Below are positions 8,528 to 18,900 of a stretch of 64,000 nucleotides of DNA, piece by piece. Origin of the DNA: Caldimonas mangrovi. Lineage in GTDB: Bacteria; Pseudomonadota; Gammaproteobacteria; Burkholderiales; Burkholderiaceae_C. Numbering within the stretch: the first letter of the stretch is position 1; each line of letters opens with the position of its first letter. Location: assembly GCF_023721835.1 (NCBI RefSeq), contig NZ_JAMKFE010000002.1, positions 372,001-436,000 on the forward strand. The letters are read 5' to 3'. A program made the position numbers and the translations under genes. The notes beneath the pieces are model-generated. The model did no database searches. It had not been told where the DNA came from and was given only the letters and a program-made list of their open reading frames with translations.

Positions 8528-9679
8528 ATGGAATCGCAGGCGCTCTACGACCTCACGCCGATCGTTCGCATGGCCCTGTTGGGCATCGTGATCGCGCTCG
8601 GCCCGCTCGCCTGGGTGTGGTTGCGCACTCGCCGCGCGGCGCCCGCGCAGCGGCTGGCCGCGTTGACCCTGCTGACGCTGTTCCTGACCTTCGATCTGGT
8701 GCTCTTCGGTGCCTTCACGCGGCTGACCGATTCGGGTCTCGGCTGCCCCGACTGGCCGGGGTGCTATGGCAGCGCCAGCCCCTTCGGTGCGCACCAGGAG
8801 ATCAGCTCGGCGCAAGCCGAGATGCCGACCGGACCGGTCACGCACAAGAAGGCCTGGATCGAGATGGTGCATCGCTATCTCGCCACCGGTGTCGGCGTGC
8901 TGATCACCGTGATGGCCGTGGCAAGCTGGCTGCTGCGCCGGCACATCGCCTTGTCGCCGTGGTGGGCGAGCGTGACGCTGGTGTGGGTCTGCGTGCAAGG
9001 TGCCTTCGGCGCACTCACCGTCACCTGGAAGCTGTACCCGGCCATCGTCACGGCGCACTTGCTGGGTGGGCTGATGCTGGTCGCACTGCTGACAGCGCAG
9101 GCGCAGGTCTTCCGCGGCCGTCGGCTGCAGTTGCCGCCCGGCGTGCACCGGCTGGCCTGGGCCGTGTTCGCACTGGTCTGGCTCCAGGTGGCGCTCGGCG
9201 GCTGGGTCAGCACGAACTACGCGGTGCTCGCCTGCCGGGGTTTTCCGGCCTGCAACGGCAGCTGGTGGCCGGCCATGGACTTCGAGCACGGCTACACGAT
9301 CGCGCGCGAGCTCGGTGCCGGCCGCGACGGTGGCTACCTGCCGTTTGCGGCGCTCACGGCGATCCACTACACGCACCGCCTCGCGGCCTATGTGGTTTTC
9401 GTCGCCATCGGCCTGCTGGCATGGCGGCTGCTGGCCATCCAGGGGCACGAGCGGCAGGCGCGGCGCTTTGCATGGGCGCTGCTGGGTTGCGCCGCCTGGC
9501 AGTTCGGTACCGGATTGAGCAACGTGGTGCTCGGCTGGCCGCTGCCCGCCGCCGTGAGCCACACGGGAGGGGCCGCAGTGCTCGTCGGCGTGCTGACCGC
9601 CCTGCTGACCCGCACCCGGCTGCGCCGCATCGCTGCGAGTCCGTCGCCCGCCACCGGCACGGCCCGGCTCGCGTCCTAG
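8528..9679 (+). CDS. ctaA: Heme A synthase, COX15/CtaA family
   Basis: 383 residues and about eight membrane helices. Family signatures are [20 protein letters not shown] (glycine-rich first loop with its cysteine pair), [12 protein letters not shown] with the heme-ligand histidine, and [12 protein letters not shown] in the second half. It oxidises the C8 methyl of heme O to the formyl of heme A. It lies directly upstream of ctaB, which supplies heme O, so two successive steps are in one transcript. Confidence 0.93.
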   Translation: MESQALYDLTPIVRMALLGIVIALGPLAWVWLRTRRAAPAQRLAALTLLTLFLTFDLVLFGAFTRLTDSGLGCPDWPGCYGSASPFGAHQEISSAQAEMPTGPVTHKKAWIEMVHRYLATGVGVLITVMAVASWLLRRHIALSPWWASVTLVWVCVQGAFGALTVTWKLYPAIVTAHLLGGLMLVALLTAQAQVFRGRRLQLPPGVHRLAWAVFALVWLQVALGGWVSTNYAVLACRGFPACNGSWWPAMDFEHGYTIARELGAGRDGGYLPFAALTAIHYTHRLAAYVVFVAIGLLAWRLLAIQGHERQARRFAWALLGCAAWQFGTGLSNVVLGWPLPAAVSHTGGAAVLVGVLTALLTRTRLRRIAASPSPATGTARLAS

Positions 9680-9707
9680 AATCGACCGCTTCCCCACCCT
9701 GTCCGCC

Positions 9708-10613
9708 ATGTCTGGATCGATCGCCAGCTCCCACACCCTGCCGTCGCGCGTCGCACAGTTCTACGCGTTGACGAAGCCGCGCGTGGTGCAGCTGATCGTG
9801 TTCTGTGCCGTGATCGGCATGTTCCTCGCGGTACCGGGCCTGCCCGACCTTGGCGTCGCTCTGGCGGCGACCGCCGGCGTCTGGCTGGTCGCGAGCGCCG
9901 CCGCCGCCTTCAACTGTCTCGTCGAGCAGCACATCGACGCGAAGATGGCGCGCACCGCCTGGCGCCCGACCGCCAAGGGCCAGCTCACCAACACGCAGAC
10001 GCTGGTTTTCTCGGGCGTGCTGTGCGGCGCCGGCATGGCGGTGCTCTATGCACTGGTCAATCCGCTGACGATGTGGCTGACCTTCGGCACCTTCGTGGGC
10101 TATGCCGTCATTTACACGGTGGTGCTCAAGCCTCTGACGCCACAGAACATCGTCATCGGCGGTGCTTCGGGCGCCATGCCGCCGGTGCTCGGCTGGGCTG
10201 CAATGCGCGGCGACGTCGGCCCCGAAGCGATGATCCTGTTCCTCATCATCTTCCTGTGGACCCCGCCGCATTTCTGGGCCCTGGCGCTCTACCGCGCCGA
10301 GGACTACCGCAAATCCGGCCTGCCGATGCTGCCCGTGACGCACGGCTCCGAGTTCACGCGGCTCAATGTGCTGCTCTACACCTTCGTGCTGTTCGCTGCC
10401 ACCTTGCTGCCTTTCATCTACGGCATGAGCGGCTGGCTCTACCTGGGCGCGGCCATCGTGCTCGGCGGCTGGTTCATTGCCTACGGCTGGCGGTTGTGGC
10501 GCAACTATTCCGACCCGCTCGCGCGCCGCACCTTCCGGTTTTCCATCCTGCATTTGTCGCTGCTGTTCGCAGCCTTGCTGATCGACCACTACACGAGGCC
10601 CTGGCTGGCATGA
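9708..10613 (+). CDS. ctaB: Protoheme IX farnesyltransferase (heme O synthase)
   Basis: 301 residues, UbiA-type polytopic prenyltransferase. It adds the farnesyl chain to heme B to give heme O. The first aspartate-rich region is [19 protein letters not shown], with the usual trailing RP; the second signature is [20 protein letters not shown]. It ends in an overlap with sco (ATGA-type, 10610-10613). cyoE is the equivalent symbol in enteric bacteria. Confidence 0.95.
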   Translation: MSGSIASSHTLPSRVAQFYALTKPRVVQLIVFCAVIGMFLAVPGLPDLGVALAATAGVWLVASAAAAFNCLVEQHIDAKMARTAWRPTAKGQLTNTQTLVFSGVLCGAGMAVLYALVNPLTMWLTFGTFVGYAVIYTVVLKPLTPQNIVIGGASGAMPPVLGWAAMRGDVGPEAMILFLIIFLWTPPHFWALALYRAEDYRKSGLPMLPVTHGSEFTRLNVLLYTFVLFAATLLPFIYGMSGWLYLGAAIVLGGWFIAYGWRLWRNYSDPLARRTFRFSILHLSLLFAALLIDHYTRPWLA

Positions 10614-11215
10614 AACGACGTCACCTTCTTCTGCTTGCCGGTGCATCGGCGGTGTTGGCTGCCTGCGACCGTGCCGGCGCACCCGGCGCCAGCGGCGCGA
10701 AGTTCCACAGCATCGACATCACCGGCGCCGAATACGCCCGCGACTTCAAGCTGACCGATCAGCACGGGCAGGAGCGCACGCTGGCCGACTTCAAGGGCAA
10801 GCTGGTGGCCGTGTTCTTCGGCTTCACGCAATGTCCCGATGTTTGTCCGACCGCACTGGCCGAGCTGGCGCAGGTCAAGCAGGCGCTGGGACCTGACAGG
10901 GACAAGCTGCAGGGCGTGTTCATCACCGTCGACCCCGAACGCGACACGCCCGAGTTGCTGAAGGCTTACATGGGCAACTTCGATCCGGGTTTCGTCGCGT
11001 TGCGCGGCACGCCGGAGCAGACGGCTGCGGTGGCCAAGGAGTTCAAGGTGTTCTACGCGAAGGTGCCCGGCAAGACGCCCGGCAGCTACACGATGGACCA
11101 CACCGCCGGTGTCTACGTGTTCGATACGCAGGGCCGCATCCGCCTTTTCACGCGCCATGGTTCCGGTGCCCAGGCGCTCACCGAGGACATGAAGCAACTG
11201 CTGCAGGCTGCTTGA
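10610..11215 (+). CDS. SCO1/SenC copper chaperone lipoprotein
   Basis: 201 residues. A lipoprotein signal peptide ends LAAC (Cys19). The thioredoxin fold carries the copper site C75-PDV-C79 and H164 (MDHTAG). It transfers copper to, or keeps reduced, the CuA site of CoxB in the periplasm. Start and stop overlap ctaB upstream and chrA downstream, so three genes are translationally chained. Confidence 0.94.
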   Translation: MKRRHLLLLAGASAVLAACDRAGAPGASGAKFHSIDITGAEYARDFKLTDQHGQERTLADFKGKLVAVFFGFTQCPDVCPTALAELAQVKQALGPDRDKLQGVFITVDPERDTPELLKAYMGNFDPGFVALRGTPEQTAAVAKEFKVFYAKVPGKTPGSYTMDHTAGVYVFDTQGRIRLFTRHGSGAQALTEDMKQLLQAA

Positions 11216-12558
11216 TGCCACCGCAGGAAAGGCCGGCACTTCCGAGTTTCCGGCAGGCTTTCCTGTTCTGGCTCAAACTCGGCTTCATCAGTTTCGGTGG
11301 CCCCGCAGGGCAGATCGCCGTGATGCACCAGGAATTGGTCGAGCGCCGGCGCTGGATCTCCGAGCATCGCTTCCTGCATGCGTTGAATTACTGCATGGTG
11401 CTGCCCGGCCCCGAAGCCCAGCAGCTCGCGACGTACATCGGCTGGCTGATGCACCGCACCTGGGGCGGCATCGTGGCGGGCGGTCTGTTCGTGCTGCCGT
11501 CGCTGTTCATCCTGACCGCGCTGTCGTGGGTCTACCTCGCGTATGGTCACACGTCGCTGGTCGCCGGACTGTTCTACGGGATCAAGCCGGCGGTCACCGC
11601 CATCGTGCTGCACGCGGCCTGGCGCATCGGCTCCCGGGCGCTGAAGAGCAGTGCGCTGTGGGCGATTGCAGCGGCTGCCTTCGTGGCGATCTTCGCGTTC
11701 AACGTGCCGTTTCCCTTCATCGTGCTGGCCGCGGGCCTGATCGGTGCAGCCGGCGGGCGTTGGGCGCCCGGACACTTTGCGATGGGCGGCGGCCACGGTG
11801 CCGCGAAAGACGGTTACGGGCCGGCAGCGATCGACGGCGACACGCCGACGCCGCCGCACGCCCGCCACCGCTGGGGCCGCTTCGCAGCTGTCGCGGCAAT
11901 CGCCGTGTTGCTGTGGGGGGCAGCGATGGCGGCATTGGCGGCCGGCTTCGGCGGCTGGCAGGGCACGCTCGCGCAGATGGGCTGGTTCTTCACCAAGGCT
12001 GCGCTGCTGACCTTCGGCGGCGCCTACGCCGTGTTGCCCTACGTCTACCAGGGCGCCGTCGATCACCACCAGTGGCTCACCGCGGCGCAGATGATCGACG
12101 GCCTCGCGCTCGGCGAGACCACCCCCGGCCCGCTGATCATGGTGGTGGCCTTCGTCGGCTTCGTCGGCGGCTGGACGAAGGCGGTGCTCGGCCCCGAGGC
12201 GCTGTTCCTGTCCGGCGCACTGGCGGCCACGGTGGTCACCTTCTTCACCTTCCTGCCGTCGTTCGCCTTCATCCTGCTCGGCGGCCCGCTGGTCGAGTCG
12301 ACCCACCAGAACCTCAAGTTCACCGCGCCGTTGACGGGGATCACCGCCGCGGTGGTCGGCGTGATCCTGAATCTGGCGTTGTTCTTCGCCTACCACGTGT
12401 TGTGGCCCGAAGGGCTGGGCGGGCGCATCGAGACTGCCAGCGCGTTGATCGCAGTCGCTGCAGCGTTGGCCTTGTTCCGTTTCCAGCGCGGCGTGATGGA
12501 AGTGATCGGCGGCTGCGCCTTGGCCGGCCTCGCGTTGAGGTGGGTGTTCGGTGCCTGA
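11215..12558 (+). CDS. chrA: Chromate efflux transporter, long-chain ChrA type
   Basis: 447 residues with two homologous CHR halves. The N-terminal half shows GFISFGGPAGQIAVMHQE and NYCMVLPGPEAQQLA; the C-terminal half shows the parallel ALLTFGGAYAVLPYV and LALGETTPGPLIMV. ChrA exports chromate across the inner membrane. The ATG shares its A with the sco stop (TGATG), so it is coupled to a copper-chaperone gene rather than to a chrB regulator, which is not present here. Substrate specificity is inferred from the family. Confidence 0.88.
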   Translation: MPPQERPALPSFRQAFLFWLKLGFISFGGPAGQIAVMHQELVERRRWISEHRFLHALNYCMVLPGPEAQQLATYIGWLMHRTWGGIVAGGLFVLPSLFILTALSWVYLAYGHTSLVAGLFYGIKPAVTAIVLHAAWRIGSRALKSSALWAIAAAAFVAIFAFNVPFPFIVLAAGLIGAAGGRWAPGHFAMGGGHGAAKDGYGPAAIDGDTPTPPHARHRWGRFAAVAAIAVLLWGAAMAALAAGFGGWQGTLAQMGWFFTKAALLTFGGAYAVLPYVYQGAVDHHQWLTAAQMIDGLALGETTPGPLIMVVAFVGFVGGWTKAVLGPEALFLSGALAATVVTFFTFLPSFAFILLGGPLVESTHQNLKFTAPLTGITAAVVGVILNLALFFAYHVLWPEGLGGRIETASALIAVAAALALFRFQRGVMEVIGGCALAGLALRWVFGA

Positions 12559-12621
12559 CGGCCCCTGCTTGCCGGCGCGCCCGTTGGCGCGGCGGAGTCG
12601 ACGGCCCCCGGCAAGGCCATG

Positions 12622-12645
12622 AAAAAAGCCGCCCGGAGGCGGCTT
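12622..12645 (-). terminator. rpoH terminator
   Basis: Read on the minus strand: AAGCCGCC (12645-12638), loop TCCG, GGCGGCTT (12633-12626), then a run of T. It lies 31 bases beyond the rpoH stop, in the 117-base gap between the convergent chrA and rpoH genes; nothing else is seen in that gap. Confidence 0.85.
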
Positions 12646-12675
12646 GCTCGTGGGTAGAGGCGACGACGCTCGAGC

Positions 12676-13617
12676 TCAAGCCGCGTAATCGGCCAGCGCC
12701 TTGCGCATCTTCTTCATGGCCGCCACTTCGATCTGGCGGATGCGCTCGGCACTGATGCCGTAGTCGGCCGCCAGCTCGTGCAGCGTCATGCCCCCCGAAC
12801 CGTCGTCGTTGACCTTCAGCCAGCGTTCCTCGACGATACGGCGGCTGCGGTCGTCCAGTGCCTGGAGCGCAAGGGCCACACCGTCGGTTGCCAGCACGTC
12901 GCGGCGCTGGGCTTCCATCACACGGGTCGGCTCGCTGCCTTCGTCGGCCAGATAGGTGATGGGCGCATAACTTTCCTCGCCGTCGTCGATCGTCGGCTCC
13001 AGCGCCACGTCCCCGCCCGACAGGCGGGTTTCCATCTCCATCACCTCTTCGCGCTTGACATTCAGCTCGCGCGCGACCGTATCGATCTCGCGGTCGGTCA
13101 GCGTGGTGCGATGGGTGTCGCCCTCGGCGGCTTCTTCCTTCAGGCTCTGTTTCATCGAGCGCAGGTTGAAGAACAGCTTGCGCTGGGCCTTGGTGGTCGC
13201 AACCTTGACCATGCGCCAGTTTTTCAGGATGTACTCGTGGATCTCGGCCTTGATCCAGTGCAGCGCATAGCTGACGAGACGCACGCCCTGTTCCGGGTCG
13301 AAGCGCTTGACGGCCTTCATCAGGCCGACGTTGCCTTCCTGGATCAGGTCGCCGTGGGGCAGGCCGTAGCCGAGATACTGGCGCGACACCGACACCACCA
13401 GGCGCAGGTGCGACATCACGAGCTTTCCGGCGGCTTCCAGGTCGTTGTGCTCGCGGAACTGGCGGGCGTAGCGAGTTTCCTCTTCCTGAGTCAGCATCGG
13501 GAGACGATTGACGGCCGAGATGTACGCGTCCAGGTTGCCCAGCGAAGGCACCAGGGCCCAGGGATCACGGACAGTCAGTGCAGTAGCGGGTGAGACGTTC
13601 ATAGAAGCCATAGACAT
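12676..13617 (-). CDS. rpoH: RNA polymerase heat-shock sigma factor RpoH (sigma32)
   Basis: 313 residues with sigma70 regions 2 (LVVSVSRQYLGYGLPHGDLI, then QEGNVGLMKAVKRFDPEQG), 3 and 4 (helix-turn-helix LHELAADYGISAERIRQIE). The RpoH box QRKLFFNLR identifies it as sigma32 rather than another group 2/3 sigma. It directs transcription of chaperone and protease genes. The start ATG at 13617 has an AGGAGG six bases upstream; a longer in-frame reading to 13641 has no such site. Its promoter region carries a CIRCE element. Confidence 0.96.
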   Translation of the reverse strand: MSMASMNVSPATALTVRDPWALVPSLGNLDAYISAVNRLPMLTQEEETRYARQFREHNDLEAAGKLVMSHLRLVVSVSRQYLGYGLPHGDLIQEGNVGLMKAVKRFDPEQGVRLVSYALHWIKAEIHEYILKNWRMVKVATTKAQRKLFFNLRSMKQSLKEEAAEGDTHRTTLTDREIDTVARELNVKREEVMEMETRLSGGDVALEPTIDDGEESYAPITYLADEGSEPTRVMEAQRRDVLATDGVALALQALDDRSRRIVEERWLKVNDDGSGGMTLHELAADYGISAERIRQIEVAAMKKMRKALADYAA

Positions 13618-13644
13618 CCAGAACCTCCTTTCGTTCCGCAAATA

Positions 13645-13671
13645 TTAGCACTCGATATGGGTGAGTGCTAA
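13645..13671 (-). promoter_or_regulatory. CIRCE operator (HrcA site) over the rpoH promoter
   Basis: TTAGCACTC (13645-13653), nine bases, GAGTGCTAA (13663-13671) is an exact match to the CIRCE consensus bound by the HrcA repressor. On the minus strand the -10-like TAATAT (13647-13642) overlaps one arm, so HrcA binding would block polymerase. It lies 28 bases upstream of the rpoH start codon. CIRCE identity is read from the sequence; regulation is inferred. Confidence 0.92.
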
Positions 13672-13833
13672 AAGCTTCGCTCGAAGCCTTCGATCAGCGC
13701 AAGCTATCGGAGTTTCTTGCTTCAATAGGTGAGGCTCGTTGGGTGTGGCCGGTGGGGGCGGCAGCCTTCATGCCGACCCGCTTTGCCGCGGCACCATGAA
13801 GGATTACCGCTCGACACGGCGCACCGGCTCATA

Positions 13834-13853
13834 TACTGTACGTTCATACAGTA
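13834..13853 (+). promoter_or_regulatory. LexA (SOS) box upstream of imuA
   Basis: A CTGT-N8-ACAG palindrome flanked by TA on each side, a complete match to the proteobacterial LexA consensus. It ends three bases before the imuA ATG and overlaps TATACT (13832-13837), the likely -10 box. LexA would therefore occlude the promoter, and the transcript would have a leader of roughly ten bases or fewer. The 13672-13833 stretch upstream shows no gene. Confidence 0.93.
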
Positions 13854-13856
13854 TCC

Positions 13857-14684
13857 ATGACCATGCAAGCGCCCTCCCTGCAGCCGGCCGAGCCGGCTTC
13901 TTTGTCTGTGTCGTTGCCCTCGGGCGTCGAGATGCTGGCCGAGCGTGGTTGCCTGTGGCGCGGGGACGCCCTGGGCGGGACAGCCGGGCGTGTGCTGCCC
14001 ACCGGCCACGAGATGCTGGACCGTGAACTTCCTGGCGGGGGGTGGCCGTGCGGGGCGCTGACAGAGGTGCTGCTGCCGCCGGGGGCCGGCTGTGAATGGC
14101 GCCTGCTCGGCCCGGCGCTGGGGCGGCTGGCCGAGAAGGGCGGCGCCAGTGTCCTGATCGGTGCGCCGAAGGGCACGGCGCCGCACATGCCGGGTCTGGC
14201 ATTGACCGACCTGGACCCCGCCGCGCTGGTCTGGGTGGCTGTCGATACGCCGGCCCAGGCCTTGTGGGCCGCCGAGCAGGCCCTGCACTGCCGGCAGACG
14301 GCGGCCGTGCTGCTGTGGCTGCCGCAGCCGGCGCGGCCCCAGGCTTTGCGCCGCCTGCAGGCCCATGCCCAGCAGGCGGATGCGCCGTTGTTCATGTTTC
14401 GCCCGCAAGAGGCGCAGCAGCAGTCTTCGCCGGCACCGCTGCGGCTGTGGGCGGCGCCTGCACAACCCTGGAGCCTGCAGGTGCGGCTGCTGAAGCGCCG
14501 CGGCCCGACGCACGAAGGCGTGCTGGAACTTTCCACGTTGCCGCCGCGCATGTCGGGGGTGCTGGCCAGCAGGCTGCGCGGCATGGTGGCACCGGCGTCC
14601 GTTGTTCCACCCGTCGAACCACAGGAGCACAGCAATGCCGTACTGGCTGGCCCTGATCACGCCGTCGAGCCCGTGGCCGGTTGA
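13857..14684 (+). CDS. imuA: ImuA, translesion synthesis accessory protein
   Basis: 275 residues, a RecA/SulA-like fold without a clear Walker A. Features seen are LPTGHEMLDRELPGGGWPCG near residues 43-62, ALTEVLLPP, and a C-terminal segment LLKRRGPTHEGVLELSTLPP. It is the first gene of a LexA-controlled imuA-imuB-dnaE2 cassette, which makes the mutagenic DNA-damage tolerance machine in bacteria without umuDC. ImuA is thought to aid assembly with ImuB and DnaE2. ATG 13857 is three bases from the LexA box; ATG 13863 is an alternative. It overlaps imuB by 50 bases. Confidence 0.88.
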   Translation: MTMQAPSLQPAEPASLSVSLPSGVEMLAERGCLWRGDALGGTAGRVLPTGHEMLDRELPGGGWPCGALTEVLLPPGAGCEWRLLGPALGRLAEKGGASVLIGAPKGTAPHMPGLALTDLDPAALVWVAVDTPAQALWAAEQALHCRQTAAVLLWLPQPARPQALRRLQAHAQQADAPLFMFRPQEAQQQSSPAPLRLWAAPAQPWSLQVRLLKRRGPTHEGVLELSTLPPRMSGVLASRLRGMVAPASVVPPVEPQEHSNAVLAGPDHAVEPVAG

Positions 14685-15975
14685 CGCCCGCCGGGCACCT
14701 GCCGAACCCGCGCACGACGCTGTGCAGCAGCGCGCGATCGGCTGCTGGGCACTGCAGTTCACGCCGCGCGTGGTGTTGCTCGACGAAGCCGTGCTGATGG
14801 ACGTACAACCCAGTCTGCGCCTGTTCGGTGGTGCACAGGCCCTGTGCCTGCGTGTGCAGCGCGAGGCGCGCGATCTGGGCTGCGAGGCGATGGCGCGGGC
14901 CCCGACGGCCCTGGCGGCCCTGGCTTTCGCGCGCAGCGCGCCGCCGAGCACCCGTGCCCCCTGGCGCCAGCGGCTGGACGCCATGCCGCTGGCGGCCTTG
15001 AGCGCTGCCGCCGAACACGAAGCCCTGCTGGAGCGTCTGGGCTGTCGCACCTTGGGCCAGGTGCATGCGCTGCCTCGGGCAGGCTTGAGCCGCCGTTGCG
15101 GCGCGGCGCTGGTCGAAGCGTTCGACCAGGCCTACGGCGAGCGGCCTGAGAGCTTCGACTGGCTGGCGCTGCCGGAGGTGTTCGACGCCCGGCTCGAACT
15201 TCCGGGCCGGGTCGAGGCGGCCGGCGCACTGATGTTCGGCGCCCGTCGCCTGCTGCTGCAGATGTGCGGCTGGCTCACCGCCCGCCATGCGGGGGTGCGG
15301 CACTTCGTGCTGCACTGGCGGCACGACTTCCATCGCCCCGGTGTCGACGATGCCGGCGCCCTGGAAGTGCGCGTGGCCGAATTGACGCGCGAGCCGGATC
15401 ACCTGTGCCGACTGCTGAGCGAACTGCTGGCCCATGTGCCCCTGGCCGGCCCGGTCGGCGAACTGGGCCTGCGGGCCGACGAGGTCGAGCCGCTGGTGCC
15501 CGAAAGCCGGGGCCTGGCGCTGGACGCCAGTCGCGCCGTGCGCGAAGGCGCATCCCTGGCGCAGTTGCTGGAGCGGCTGTCGGCGCGCCTGGGGCAGGAG
15601 CGGGTGCTGCGGCCGGTGCTGTACTCGGACCACCGGCCTGAGGCGATGCAGCGCTGGGTGCCGGCCGCTGAATGGCAGCCCGCGAGCCGCCCACCGGCGA
15701 TGCCGGAAGGGCTGCCGCTGCCCGGCTGGCTGCTGGCGCAGCCCTTGCCGCTGCAGACGCGCCAGAACCGCCCGCACTATCACGGCACGCTGCAGCTGCT
15801 GGCCGGGCCGCATCGCATCGAAGCCGGCTGGTGGGCGGTGCAGCCCGGTGCGCCCGGTCGCGTGGCACGCGACTACTTCGTGGCATTCAACCCGCGGGCC
15901 GGGCTGCTGTGGATCTACCGCGAGCGCATGCCCGCCGGTACGGCCGGCTGGTTCCTGCAAGGCGTGTTCGGGTGA
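14635..15975 (+). CDS. imuB: ImuB, Y-family polymerase-like translesion protein
   Basis: 446 residues. The order is a Y-family palm/fingers remnant (VVLLDEAVLMDVQPSLRLF), a thumb-like helix-hairpin segment (LERLGCRTLGQVHALPRAGL), a little-finger region, and a C-terminal domain with VARDYFVAFNPRAGLLWIY. ImuB proteins have lost the polymerase catalytic acids and act as a clamp-binding hub that recruits DnaE2. AGGAG lies seven bases before the ATG. It overlaps imuA and ends 12 bases before dnaE2. Confidence 0.9.
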   Translation: MPYWLALITPSSPWPVDARRAPAEPAHDAVQQRAIGCWALQFTPRVVLLDEAVLMDVQPSLRLFGGAQALCLRVQREARDLGCEAMARAPTALAALAFARSAPPSTRAPWRQRLDAMPLAALSAAAEHEALLERLGCRTLGQVHALPRAGLSRRCGAALVEAFDQAYGERPESFDWLALPEVFDARLELPGRVEAAGALMFGARRLLLQMCGWLTARHAGVRHFVLHWRHDFHRPGVDDAGALEVRVAELTREPDHLCRLLSELLAHVPLAGPVGELGLRADEVEPLVPESRGLALDASRAVREGASLAQLLERLSARLGQERVLRPVLYSDHRPEAMQRWVPAAEWQPASRPPAMPEGLPLPGWLLAQPLPLQTRQNRPHYHGTLQLLAGPHRIEAGWWAVQPGAPGRVARDYFVAFNPRAGLLWIYRERMPAGTAGWFLQGVFG

Positions 15976-15987
15976 GGCGAGGCAGCC

Positions 15988-18900
15988 ATGCACACCCCGC
16001 TGCCGGCCTATGCCGAGCTTCACTGCCTGACCAACTTCAGCTTCCAGCGCGGTGCGTCGCACCCGGGCGAGCTGGTGCGCAGGGCGCATGAACTGGGCTA
16101 CCGCGCGCTGGCGGTCACCGACGAATGTTCGCTCGCCGGTGTGGTGCGGGCCTACCAGGCGCTGCTGGACCTGAAGGAAGAGGCGAAGGAGCAGGGCACC
16201 GAGCCGCCGGTGCTGCATCTGGTGATCGGCAGCGAATTTCGCGTCGATGCGCCGACGCCGTTCCGGCTGGTGGTGCTGGCGCGCAACCGCAACGGCTACG
16301 AAAACCTAAGCGAATTCATCACGCGGCTGCGCCGCAACAGCCCCAAGGGCAGTTACCGGCTGACATGGCCGCAGGTGATGCCATCGCGCCTGCGCGACTG
16401 TTTCGTGCTGCTGGTGCCCGACCGCCGGGCTTCGTCGGATGCCGTGTTCGCGCAGGCAGGGTGGCTGCGCAGATCTTTCGGCGACCACGGGAGGCTGGCC
16501 GTCGAGCTGCTGCGCGACATCGACGATCACGCGTGGCTGCACACGCTGCGGGAAGCGGGCCGGCTGGCCGGCGTGGCGCTGGTGGCGTCTGGCGACGTGC
16601 ACATGCACGTGCGGTCACGCAAGCCGCTGCAGGACGTGCTGACCGCCATCCGGCTTGGTCGACCTGTGAGCGAATGCGGTACGGTGTTGCAACCCAACGC
16701 CGAACGTCACCTGCGCACGCGTCTGCGGCTCGCGCAGCTCTATCCGGCCGAGCTGCTGCAGGCCGCGGCGGACCTGGCCGCACAGTGCACGTTCAGTCTC
16801 GGCGAGCTGGCCTACGAATACCCCGAGGAAGTGGTGCCCCCGGGCGAGACGGCCGCGAGCTACCTGCGTCGCATGACCTACGAGGGCGCGCAGGATCGGT
16901 TCCCGCAAGGCGTGCCCGAGAAGGTGCGCGAACTGATCGAGAAGGAGTTGCGCATCATCGGCGAGAAGCGCTACGAGAAATACTTCCTCACGGTGTTCGA
17001 CATCGTCCGGTTCGCGCGCGGGCAGAAGATCCTGTGCCAGGGGCGCGGGTCGGCGGCCAACTCGGCCGTGTGCTATTGCCTGCACATCACCGAGATCGAC
17101 CCGGCGCGCATCAATACGCTGTTCGAGCGCTTCATCAGCAAGGAGCGCGACGAGCCACCCGACATCGATGTCGACTTCGAGCACCAGCGCCGGGAAGAGG
17201 TGATCCAGCACCTTTATCAGAAGTACGGCCGCGAGCGCACCGCACTCACCGCGACGGTGATCAGCTACCGCTCGCGCAGCGCGATCCGCGATGTGGGCAA
17301 GGCGCTGGGATTCGACGACACGCAGATCGACGCACTGGCGAAAAGCCACCACTGGTGGGACAGCCTGGAGGTGATGGCCGCGCGCCTGGCCGAGCTGGGA
17401 TTGGACCTGAACGACCCCCGCGTACAGCAATGGATCGCGCTGACGCGGCAGCTGAAGGGCTTCCCGCGCCACCTGAGCCAGCACACCGGTGGCTTCGTGA
17501 TCGCCAGGGGCAAGCTCAGCCGTATCGTGCCGATCGAGAACGCCGCGATGAAAGACCGCACCGTGATCGAGTGGGACAAGGACGATCTCGACACGTTGCG
17601 TCTGATGAAAGTCGACGTGCTGGCGCTCGGCATGCTGAGTGCGTTGCGGCGTGCGCTGGAATTCATCGCGCAGCGTCGCGGCCACCCGTTCCGGCTGCAA
17701 GACGTGCCCGACAAGGACCCGGCCACCTTCGACATGATCTGCCGCGCCGACACCATCGGCGTGTTCCAGATCGAGAGCCGTGCCCAGCAGAGCATGCTGC
17801 CGCGCCTGAAGCCGCGCACCTTCTACGACCTGGTGGTGGAGGTGGCGATCGTGCGGCCAGGGCCGATCCAGGGCGGCATGGTGCACCCCTACCTGAAGCG
17901 GCGCGAGAGGGAAGCCGAGCTCAGGTGCCAGGGGCTGCCGCCGACCGTGATCGAGGACGAGAAACTGCGCGAAGCCTTGGGCCGCACGCTGGGGGTGCCG
18001 ATCTTCCAGGAGCAGGTGATGCAGTTGTGCATGCTGTGTGCCGATTTCACCCCTGGCGACGCGGACAGGCTGCGCCGTGCGATGGCGGCCTGGAAGCGCC
18101 ATGGCAACGTGAAACCTTTCCACCAGAAGATCATTGCCGGCATGACGAAGAACGGCTATTCGGAGGAATTCGCCGAGCAGATCTTCAAGCAGGTCGAAGG
18201 TTTCGGCGAATACGGCTTCCCCGAGAGTCACGCCGCCTCCTTCGCGCTGCTGGCCTACGACAGCAGCTGGATGAAATGCCACGAGCCGGCAGCCTTCCTG
18301 GCGGCCATGCTGAATTCGCAGCCGATGGGGTTCTACTCGCCGAGCCAACTGGTGCAGGACGCGGGCCGCAACGGCATCGAGGTGCGGCCGGTGGACGTGC
18401 AGTACAGCGGTGTCGAGGCCGGCTTCGAGGATCTCGAGCCCGCGCCGCGCGACCGGCAACCGCCGGTGCGGCTGGGGCTGAAGTCGATCGGTGGCTTGCG
18501 CGAAGATGTCGCCGAGCGCATTGCCCAGGCGCGGGGCGACGGGCCGTTCGAGGACGTGCAGGACCTGGCCCGCCGGGCGCAGCTCGAGCCGGCCGACCTG
18601 AAGCGTCTGGCCGGCGCCGATGCGTTGCGCAGCCTGGCGGGGCACCGGCGCCAGCAGGTCTGGCAGGCTGCGGCATGGCAGCCGACGACTGCGCTGCTGA
18701 AAGATGCGCCGATGGCCGAGCCGCAGCTGGAACTGCTGCCCGCCGCCGAAGGCGAGGAGATCCTGTTCGACTACAGCTCGATGAAGCTGACGCTGCGCAG
18801 CCACCCGTTGCAGTTGCTGCGGCCGATGCTCGCGAAGCGGCGCCTGCTGACGTCGGAGGCGCTGCACGGCCTGCCCGACGGCCGGCTCGCGCGCGCCTGT

